From NCBI GenBank assembly GCA_002719575.1, contig PBHS01000029.1, forward strand, positions 99,784 to 104,885: a DNA stretch of 5,102 bases. Direction: 5' to 3'. Below the pieces are notes generated by a model that was not told the DNA's origin, did not search any database, and was given only the letters and a program-made list of their open reading frames with translations. How positions within the stretch are numbered: the stretch's first letter is position 1; the number at the start of each line of letters is the position of its first letter. Positions 1 through 5,102 of this stretch are shown one piece after another. Position numbers and translations under genes: made by a program. Origin of the DNA: Gammaproteobacteria bacterium (lineage in GTDB: Bacteria; Pseudomonadota; Gammaproteobacteria; Pseudomonadales; Pseudohongiellaceae).

Positions 1-351
1 GTTGTGCTTACGCAGCGGCCAAGACATAAGAGCACTCAAAAAAATGAGAACACCTATGCTGACACCGAGCAGCCGATTAAGATATTCCGTCCAAGTTTTA
101 ACGACGTTAAAACGTGTGTCGGCGTAACCAAGTTTAGCGTAGGTTTGTTGGTAGTCAGCTGGCAACTGCGATTCGTGGGTAGGCGGCACCCACTGCCCGA
201 AGCAGGTCGGCCAATCCGGACAGCCCATACCCGCTCCGGAGGCGCGAACGCTGGCTCCGACCAGAATCAAGAAATAGACAGCTGCCAGAGTCAGGGAAGC
301 TAAACTCCGAAAACGTTGCAGAGATGCGTCTGTAGCTTTGCTTGATATCAT
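1..351 (-). CDS. ctaA: Heme A synthase (CtaA/Cox15 family), N-terminal part, truncated by window edge
   Basis: CtaA/Cox15 is an inner-membrane enzyme that oxidises the C8 methyl of heme O to a formyl group, giving heme A for aa3-type cytochrome oxidases. The frame stays open for 117 codons from an ATG at 351 to base 1, so the C-terminal two thirds or so is missing. Residues 18-35 form the first membrane helix, followed by the family signature GAGMGCPDWPTC (39-50), whose Cys44 and Cys50 match the extracytoplasmic cysteine pair of bacterial heme A synthases. A loop of about 40 residues leads to TWTEYLNRLLG (86-96) and a second helix (about 94-111). In Bacillus and human enzymes the ExxH site reads EYSH; here it is EYLN (Glu89, Asn92), so the first heme-ligand His is replaced. 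A weak Shine-Dalgarno, GAAGAG (356-361), sits 4 nt before the ATG. The start lies 43 bp after the transglycosylase stop with no terminator visible between them, so co-transcription is likely. The family call is confident; the symbol is by family. Confidence 0.93.
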   Translation of the reverse strand, partial: MISSKATDASLQRFRSLASLTLAAVYFLILVGASVRASGAGMGCPDWPTCFGQWVPPTHESQLPADYQQTYAKLGYADTRFNVVKTWTEYLNRLLGVSIGVLIFLSALMSWPLRKHN

Positions 352-394
352 AACACTCTTCAAAAAATTGGTGAAAAATCATTGGGAGTCAAGA

Positions 395-1582
395 TCATTG
401 TTCAAGAGACTCAATCAAGACTCGCGAAGCGTGTCCGTCTTGCGGAAGACCCTGTGATTTTTGATACGCCCTTATAGCGGCTCTGGTTTGGCGCCCGACC
501 CGGCCATCCGGCCGGCCCGATGCAAAGCCGCGACTGTTGAGCAACTCCTGAAGCAGCTTGACGTCTTCCACACTCATTGCTTGCTCATTTTCCGGCAGTC
601 CTGCGATTGCCTCGCCACCCATGAGCCGGTCAGCGAGGTGACCAACCGTCAAGGCATAAAACGTAGACGGATTGTAGATCATGGTGGTTCGAAAATTCTG
701 ATAACTGAGAAAAGCTGGCCCTTGCGCACCTGCCGGAAGAATAACTGAAGCTTCCATACCTGCCGCAGTTGGTATTGGATCGCCGTTGACTAGAGTGATA
801 TCAAGAAACCGCCATCTTTCCAAAGACTTGCGGGTAGCCGTGCCGGTCAGGCTGTAATCGAAATCGTCAGGCAGTTTCACTTCCCTACCCCAACGCTCAT
901 CCCCGCGCCAGCCAGATTCCGATAAAAAGTTGGCAGCAGAATGAAAGATGTCAGGGAGACTGTTCCAAATGTCTATTCGACCATCTGCGTCCCCATCGAC
1001 GCCGTACTTATGGAAAACATTGGGCATAAACTGAAGCTGGCCCATCGCTCCGGCCCATGAACCGCTCATGCGTTCGGCCTGAATATGCCCATCGTCAATG
1101 ATCTGTAGCGCAACGAGCAGCTGAGCCCTGAAGAAGTCGGCCCTGCGCGGATCGTAAGCCAAAGTGGCGAGAGCCTCCAGCACAGAAAAACCTCCGGTTG
1201 ATCTTCCATAATTACTCTCAATAGCCCAAAAAGCCACCAAATAGTGAGGCTGAACCCCATAGCGGCGCTGCACTTGTTCAAGCAGAACCTCATGCTGTCG
1301 GAGTAAGGCCTGGCCCCGAGCAATCTGATTTTGGGTAACCCGTAGGTTCAGGTAGCGTGTAAAGGTTTCCACAAACTCTGGCTGGCTATTGTCGAGTTCA
1401 ATCACCCTCTCAAGCGGTTGGATCGCGTCGAGGTTTGAAAGCGTAGCTTCGGAGATTCCTCTGTCGCGGGCTTCTGCACGAAGCCCTTCCAGCCATTCCG
1501 CAAAATCTGGCGCTAGTTCTTGGGCTTGCAAGTCAGGCAAGAAGTAAGAAAAGAAGACAGCGATAAACAGGACTCTAAACAT
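395..1582 (-). CDS. mltB: Lytic murein transglycosylase, MltB family (GH103), with C-terminal peptidoglycan-binding domain
   Basis: This enzyme cleaves the MurNAc-GlcNAc bond of peptidoglycan in the periplasm, leaving 1,6-anhydro-MurNAc ends. The 395-residue product opens with a signal peptide (about 1-20, likely cut after LQA). No lipobox Cys is present, so unlike E. coli MltB it is probably soluble. The SLT_2 catalytic domain spans about 25-320. AIESNYGR (120-127) holds the expected catalytic Glu122, GAMGQLQFMP (178-187) is the substrate-groove signature, and DGDADGRIDIW (196-206) resembles the EF-hand-like calcium loop of Slt35. A typical domain-closing NPSTFYALTVGHLADRL follows (304-320). 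Residues 337-392 form a PG_binding_1 domain, as in the proteobacterial 'MltB_2' type. An in-frame TAA at 1601-1603 lies seven codons upstream with no other start between, so the ATG at 1582 is well fixed. There is no clear Shine-Dalgarno. Downstream, ctaA starts after 43 bp. The symbol is family-level; the exact paralogue is not certain. Confidence 0.95.
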   Translation of the reverse strand: MFRVLFIAVFFSYFLPDLQAQELAPDFAEWLEGLRAEARDRGISEATLSNLDAIQPLERVIELDNSQPEFVETFTRYLNLRVTQNQIARGQALLRQHEVLLEQVQRRYGVQPHYLVAFWAIESNYGRSTGGFSVLEALATLAYDPRRADFFRAQLLVALQIIDDGHIQAERMSGSWAGAMGQLQFMPNVFHKYGVDGDADGRIDIWNSLPDIFHSAANFLSESGWRGDERWGREVKLPDDFDYSLTGTATRKSLERWRFLDITLVNGDPIPTAAGMEASVILPAGAQGPAFLSYQNFRTTMIYNPSTFYALTVGHLADRLMGGEAIAGLPENEQAMSVEDVKLLQELLNSRGFASGRPDGRVGRQTRAAIRAYQKSQGLPQDGHASRVLIESLEQ

Positions 1583-1588
1583 ATCTGC

Positions 1589-1617
1589 ATGATAGCTAAA
1601 TTACGGTTAGAAATGAA
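1589..1617 (-). promoter_or_regulatory. Candidate promoter for the transglycosylase gene, possibly giving a leaderless mRNA
   Basis: Reading the minus strand, TATCAT (1589-1594) matches the sigma70 -10 consensus at five of six bases. It lies six bases before the ATG at 1582, so transcription would start at or next to the first base of the start codon. The hexamer 17 bp upstream, TTCATT (1612-1617), matches the -35 consensus at only three of six. The lack of a Shine-Dalgarno before this ATG fits a leaderless transcript. The weak -35 keeps confidence low. Confidence 0.3.
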
Positions 1618-1783
1618 TGAGACTCTCTGCAACTTACTGACGAATGATTGCCCCTTGCAGACACATACTCTGAACACTTCCTTCACTGATCGATGAATGC
1701 CGAGGCGTGCGCGTCGACGGACACATTGGCCATTTGCCCAAAGCAGTTTGAACATGCAGGCGGCACTAAAAAGAGTGGGAGCA

Positions 1784-1802
1784 CGCTTGCTCAAGACAAG
1801 CG
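1784..1802. repeat. Small perfect inverted repeat (6-bp stem, 7-base loop)
   Basis: CGCTTG (1784-1789) and CAAGCG (1797-1802) are exact reverse complements separated by CTCAAGA. The hairpin could form in RNA from either strand. No T-run follows directly on either strand, so it is not a standard intrinsic terminator. A 6-bp stem can occur by chance in a gap of this size, so its function is unknown. Confidence 0.3.
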
Positions 1803-1987
1803 GATTGTTAATCTAAACTATGACCACGTTCTGCATTTCAGAAGCCAACTAACCGGCAGCTACGACGCCGTCACGCAAGGCGAAGAAGGCTCCAAAAAGG
1901 AGGTTGAGGTAGGACATATTTTCGTCGCTCATCCATAAACTGCAAGTGATTCCGTCAAATCAGTTGCGAGTTAGTCACCAACATGGA

Positions 1988-2021
1988 GTCGAGATTGAAG
2001 ATCGACACCTGACTAGTTAGG
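1988..2021. repeat. Two adjacent inverted repeats, including a 14-bp near-palindrome
   Basis: GTCGA (1988-1992) and TCGAC (2002-2006) form a 5-bp stem around a 9-base loop. One base later comes CCTGACTAGTTAGG (2008-2021), which is palindromic at 12 of 14 positions around ACTAGT. The pair lies about 115-150 bp beyond the stop of the DUF305/propeller gene. A two-fold symmetric 14-mer could be a dimer-binding site or part of a 3' RNA structure, but neither is shown. It may be chance. Confidence 0.3.
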
Positions 2022-2136
2022 TATTGTTTCCTTCAGCGTGGGCTAGAAAGAAATTTTTGTATAGCCTTGGGATGCGAACTTAATCTTGGTCGCAAACCAT
2101 TGCTCACTGGCCCCCATCTGAGCTTTTGAATACTGG

Positions 2137-4611
2137 TCAGCGGACAGCATCCGCCAGGCCGGCTACTGTACTTGAGAGCTCCATGTAGCGTTTGGCCGTG
2201 GTTCCATCGAGAGACTGGCCCATCTTCTCGAACTGCTCAGCCAGATCTGCCAACTCAATCGCCGCGTTACGGTTACGATTACCTCGTTCCAGAAGCTGTT
2301 GTGCTCTGTCGAGTGCTTGGCTCAGCTCTTTGGATTGCGCTTCATCGATGGCGTCAGTTCGTAAGAGTTGATCCTGGTAGGCTCGGGCGACCACTGGTAC
2401 TGGAGTCCAGACTATCCTTTCCTGCGTCTGAGCATTAACGGTGCCCTTCAAGGATTCAAGAGACGCCGCGGCAATTTCGTTTTCCGTGAGAAAATCGCTC
2501 GGCTGCATTTCAAATACATCCAACCCGCGTGAAATCTCGGTGCCGTATATGCGACCGTTGTACCAATAGGTCGACCAGTAGCCTCCGGTAATGAGCTCTT
2601 CAGTATCTATCGGCCCCCTGTCAAAGAAGGCAATCTCAACCGGATTAGCAGAATCCGTGAAGTCAACAACCGATAACCCACCCTGATACCAAGCTTGCAC
2701 AAAAATATCTCGACCAGGCACAGGAATTAGGGAACCGTTATGGGCAACACAATTTTCTGTTTCGGTCTGCGGGGCAGACATTTTGTAGTGACTGCGAAAT
2801 TCCAACTTACCTTCAACGATGTCATAAAACGCATCAGCCCCCCAAGTCAGAGGATCCTGCGCGCGGCATCGTGGTCGACCCCCTCCGCCCCACTCGTCCG
2901 TGAAAATAACCTTAGTCCCATCATTATTGAATGTCGCAGAATGCCAGTATGCAAAACCCGGATCTATGACCTGGTCAAGCCGCTTTGGGTCAGCAGGATC
3001 AGAAATATCCAGCAAAATGCCATTTCCCGAACAGGCGCCGGCGGCCAGACCGATTTCCGGATAGGTCGTAATGTCATGGCACTGGTTGGTCTGACGGGTA
3101 GACTGCGTGCCCTCGCCATGATCGCCACCATCCCAAAGTCCAGCTAAGGTCCCTGTGTCTGGATCCGCAAAGATAAATGGCCGATTGACAATCTTAGCTT
3201 CAGCAGGATTTGCTTCTGGTATTTCTATCACCTCGATCCTGAAAAGCGCAGAATCAGGATTCTCGAAAGGCGAGTCATCAGAACAACCCGACAGTTCCTC
3301 ATCATCACGCACCGGGCTCGTTCCCGACACGTAAACATAGATGTTGCCGTCCTCATCAGGTCCCTGAGCAACTGTATGGGTATGAGAACCGCGACAGGTC
3401 TGAACAGCAGCGACCTGCGTCGGGTTACGAAAATCGCTGACGTCAAAAATTCGAATTCCACGAACTCTGTCATTACTAACCGACTCTGGAACACCCTCCA
3501 ACCCGCAATCCAGGCGTCCTCTCACTTCCTGAACCGACATGATCATCAGATCGCCGACCAAAGACACGTCGCCCTGGCCGCCGGGGCAAACCACCGAGGC
3601 GATGTGTTCGGGCGCATCCGGATTGCTGATGTCGTAAGTGTTAAATCCATGATAATTGCCGGCTATTAAATAGTCTCCGGAGAAGAGTAAGTCAGTATTT
3701 GAAAAACTGAGTAGAGCTGGACGCGGGTCAGAGTTTTCATCCTCATCATCATCGGCTGAGGTTTCAGGTGCGTTCCCACTTTCAGCGTTGGCTTCAGCCT
3801 CTAATTCCTCAAGGCGACGCGCAGAAAGACCCGATGGCCGCTGTGGATCAAAAAAACCAGCAGGTTTTGGCAGTGTTGCGACAAGTTGCATGTTTAGCGC
3901 AGCTTCACCGGCGTCTCGGAATCCAGCGGCAAGCCCAACCCTCGGATCTGAACTAAAGCTTGCCAGCAAGGTAACCATGCGTTCAATTTCTGAAGTTTGG
4001 TCCGATGTCACGTCAGAAGTAAATTCGTAAAGCAGTGGATCCTGAACCGAACCTCGTTGGTCGAGCAGGTCCTCTACCATATCCAGTGCCCCCTGATGAT
4101 GCTTGATCATGCTTTCAAGATAGAGTCGATCGAATTCTGAACCCCGTGCCGATGACAACGCGTCCATCTCGTCATCCGTCAGCATGCCTGACATGCGCAT
4201 GAAGTCCGAATCATGATGTGCATCTTCAGAAGTCACTTCCAGTCCGCGATCGCTGAGCCAACCTTGCATCATCGCGATCTCATCATCCTGAGACAAAGTG
4301 ATCCTAGCGGCAACAGCCAGAATCGCTTCATTATTTGTGCGGTTTTCAGCAAGCGCTGACATTTCCTTTGCCTGAGCATGATGGGGAATCATGCCCTGCA
4401 GGAACTGAATATCACCCAATGAGTATTCAATACCTGCAAGAGCAGAGGCTTCTTCTGCTGTGATTAGCTTGCTTTCTTGGCCCGGCGCACCCGGCTGAAC
4501 GATAGGGACTTGCCCGAAAGCTACCTGAGCGAAAAACGCCGCGGAAACAATCCACCCACAAACCATCTTAAAAACGTCAGAAAAAACGTTAAAAGATTGC
4601 GAAGCTCTCAT
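2137..4611 (-). CDS. Secreted DUF305 domain protein fused to an LVIVD-repeat beta-propeller
   Basis: The 824-residue product has no established function; DUF305 proteins are ferritin-like helical domains, some linked to copper binding. A signal peptide (1-33, likely cut at AFG/Q) exports it, and with no lipobox it should be a soluble periplasmic or secreted protein. DUF305 (about 62-217) carries both hallmark motifs, GMIPHHAQA (His77, His78) and SMIKHHQGA (His171, His172), plus HH at 132-133 and many Met (74, 84, 114, 115, 138, 140, 143, 168, 178). An acidic linker (about 269-297) leads to the propeller (about 300-700), with LVIVD-type strands such as GFNTYDISNPDAP, GIRIFDVSDFRNP, GILLDISDPADP and GLSVVDFTDSANP. 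Possible ligands there are His410, His412, His498, His512, His557 and His624, and eight Cys (342, 369, 406, 443, 511, 527, 582, 621) suggest disulfides. Residues 715-824 are helical, perhaps coiled coil. The ATG at 4611 is supported by a Shine-Dalgarno and by the signal peptide starting there. Domain calls are firm; a metal or enzymatic role is inference. Confidence 0.93.
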   Translation of the reverse strand: MRASQSFNVFSDVFKMVCGWIVSAAFFAQVAFGQVPIVQPGAPGQESKLITAEEASALAGIEYSLGDIQFLQGMIPHHAQAKEMSALAENRTNNEAILAVAARITLSQDDEIAMMQGWLSDRGLEVTSEDAHHDSDFMRMSGMLTDDEMDALSSARGSEFDRLYLESMIKHHQGALDMVEDLLDQRGSVQDPLLYEFTSDVTSDQTSEIERMVTLLASFSSDPRVGLAAGFRDAGEAALNMQLVATLPKPAGFFDPQRPSGLSARRLEELEAEANAESGNAPETSADDDEDENSDPRPALLSFSNTDLLFSGDYLIAGNYHGFNTYDISNPDAPEHIASVVCPGGQGDVSLVGDLMIMSVQEVRGRLDCGLEGVPESVSNDRVRGIRIFDVSDFRNPTQVAAVQTCRGSHTHTVAQGPDEDGNIYVYVSGTSPVRDDEELSGCSDDSPFENPDSALFRIEVIEIPEANPAEAKIVNRPFIFADPDTGTLAGLWDGGDHGEGTQSTRQTNQCHDITTYPEIGLAAGACSGNGILLDISDPADPKRLDQVIDPGFAYWHSATFNNDGTKVIFTDEWGGGGRPRCRAQDPLTWGADAFYDIVEGKLEFRSHYKMSAPQTETENCVAHNGSLIPVPGRDIFVQAWYQGGLSVVDFTDSANPVEIAFFDRGPIDTEELITGGYWSTYWYNGRIYGTEISRGLDVFEMQPSDFLTENEIAAASLESLKGTVNAQTQERIVWTPVPVVARAYQDQLLRTDAIDEAQSKELSQALDRAQQLLERGNRNRNAAIELADLAEQFEKMGQSLDGTTAKRYMELSSTVAGLADAVR

Positions 4612-4618
4612 AGCTAGT

Positions 4619-4625
4619 CCCCTTC
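4619..4625 (-). promoter_or_regulatory. Ribosome binding site of the DUF305/propeller gene
   Basis: The minus strand reads GAAGGGG seven bases before the ATG at 4611. It is a purine-rich Shine-Dalgarno at normal spacing. It supports this ATG over the later in-frame Met16, which would cut off the charged start of the signal peptide. Confidence 0.6.
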
Positions 4626-4656
4626 AAGTAAACGTTGTTATTGAGCCGTTACGCAC

Positions 4657-4684
4657 ATTGTACTCGTTCTGCAGCTTTTGCCAA
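4657..4684 (-). promoter_or_regulatory. Sigma70-type promoter for the DUF305/propeller gene
   Basis: On the minus strand, a -35 box TTGGCA (4679-4684, five of six consensus bases) is separated by 16 bp from a -10 box TACAAT (4657-4662, five of six). Transcription should start near 4650, giving a leader of about 40 nt that contains the Shine-Dalgarno. It is the best promoter visible in the window, and it suggests the gene is transcribed on its own rather than from the tRNA upstream. No operator palindrome is evident over it. Confidence 0.6.
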
Positions 4685-5023
4685 TTCGGGTCGAGACGTT
4701 TCGGCAGCTTTAGTTACGGACTCGGAAAGTTCGACGTCGCCGCCTTAGCACTATGGCTCCTGCATTTTTTCAATGCCTTGTCCGGCGCGACGCGCACACG
4801 GATGCGCGAGTTAGTTCTAATAGGGGCCGCAGCCTGTCGTCCGTTTTCTTACCGAACAGCCCTGGCGCTACATGAAAATCTACTTTCACGGTGCTTTAAT
4901 GAGTCAGAGAGACGCCTGCACCAAATTCGCACCTTTGTTATGAAATGCTTCGCTCCACAAGTCTAAAACCGAATTTACCGAAACTGCAGCAGGAACCGCC
5001 AGTCGAGTTCAGTACCTACGGTT
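4685..5023. other. Intergenic region between tRNA-Ile and the DUF305/propeller promoter
   Basis: No gene is supported here. A plus-strand frame (TTG at 4658 to 4966) would need a poor start without a Shine-Dalgarno and resembles nothing I recognise. There is a 6-bp inverted repeat, CGCGCA (4791-4796) and TGCGCG (4803-4808), with a 6-base loop and no T-run after it. Downstream of the tRNA 3' end I see no tRNA-Ala, no rRNA sequence and no clear intrinsic terminator; only a 5-bp AACCG/CGGTT pairing with a long loop is present. No integrase fragment or duplicated tRNA end was found. Confidence 0.55.
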
Positions 5024-5100
<77 letters not shown>

Positions 5101-5102
5101 AA

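Larger units (their letters stand above)
1583..2136. other. Intergenic region of 554 bp without a convincing gene
   Basis: This is the gap between the stop of the DUF305/propeller gene and the start of the transglycosylase gene, both on the minus strand. The longest plus-strand frame (81 codons, ATG at 1693) has no Shine-Dalgarno and no recognisable domain. A minus-strand frame (start at 1794) runs into the transglycosylase gene in the wrong frame and looks like chance. An AAGGAGG-like sequence near 1899-1905 on the plus strand is not followed by a usable start codon. Small inverted repeats are listed separately. No hairpin with a proper T-run follows the upstream gene, so its terminator is not identified. 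The region may hold regulatory sequence or decayed DNA. Confidence 0.6.

Noticed and set aside
4..303. Plus-strand frame of 99 codons at the left edge
   Set aside because: It is antisense to the heme A synthase coding sequence, which carries clear family motifs; the plus-strand product is of no recognisable type.
155..382. Minus-strand frame of 75 codons starting at 382
   Set aside because: It overlaps the heme A synthase start in a different frame and has no family features; the frame from 351 carries the conserved Cys pair and helices.
1890..1925. AAGGAGG-like Shine-Dalgarno on the plus strand
   Set aside because: The only nearby start codon, a TTG, hits a stop two codons later, and no ATG or GTG lies at suitable spacing.
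1693..1938. Plus-strand 81-codon frame in the intergenic gap
   Set aside because: No Shine-Dalgarno before the ATG, no promoter I can support, no domain or membrane segment, and residue usage that looks random.
1951..1980. TTGACG on the minus strand, considered as a -35 box for the transglycosylase gene
   Set aside because: No acceptable -10 follows at 16-18 bp, and it is nearly 400 bp from the start codon.
2102..2127. Hairpin GCTCA/TGAGC followed by TTTT on the plus strand, considered as a terminator
   Set aside because: The stem is only 5 bp with a 12-base loop and would terminate plus-strand transcription, where no gene exists; on the minus strand no T-run follows.
4791..4808. CGCGCA/TGCGCG hairpin, considered as a tRNA or attenuator terminator
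   Set aside because: It lies over 200 bp from the tRNA 3' end with no T-run after it on either strand, so I treat it as a possible chance repeat.
4658..4966. Plus-strand 102-codon frame between the tRNA and the DUF305/propeller gene
   Set aside because: TTG start without a Shine-Dalgarno, it overlaps the promoter of the opposite gene, and the product is unrecognisable and rich in Cys, Phe and Arg as expected from chance reading.

Overview
The window looks like chromosomal DNA from a gammaproteobacterium, probably aerobic and possibly marine. The basis is a tRNA-Ile(GAT) with an encoded CCA end and a gammaproteobacterial-type sequence, an MltB-type lytic transglycosylase with a C-terminal peptidoglycan-binding domain, a heme A synthase that implies an aa3-type (heme-copper) terminal oxidase, and base composition that looks close to 50% GC by eye. 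The genus cannot be fixed from the sequence. No mobile element, integrase, CRISPR array or rRNA is visible. 

Every supported gene is on the minus strand, so reading order runs from right to left. (1) tRNA-Ile(GAT) lies at 5024-5100. (2) An intergenic stretch of about 400 bp follows, whose left end carries a good sigma70-type promoter and a Shine-Dalgarno for the next gene. (3) A large secreted protein of 824 residues (2137-4611) joins a DUF305 His/Met metal-binding-type domain to an LVIVD-repeat beta-propeller and a helical tail. (4) A 554-bp gap with no convincing gene contains a few small inverted repeats. (5) An exported MltB-family lytic transglycosylase (395-1582) may be read from a leaderless transcript. 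(6) After 43 bp comes the N-terminal part (117 codons) of a heme A synthase, CtaA/Cox15, running off the left edge at 1-351. 

The last two genes are spaced like an operon, although cell-wall turnover and heme A synthesis have no obvious shared pathway. The DUF305/propeller protein has its own promoter and is probably a separate unit. A loose common theme is the cell envelope plus copper and respiration: DUF305 proteins have been linked to copper, and heme A is made for copper-containing oxidases. That link is inference. The most interesting items are the DUF305-propeller architecture with its His and Cys residues, the Asn replacing the usual first heme-ligand His in the heme A synthase, and the start-codon context of the transglycosylase gene.
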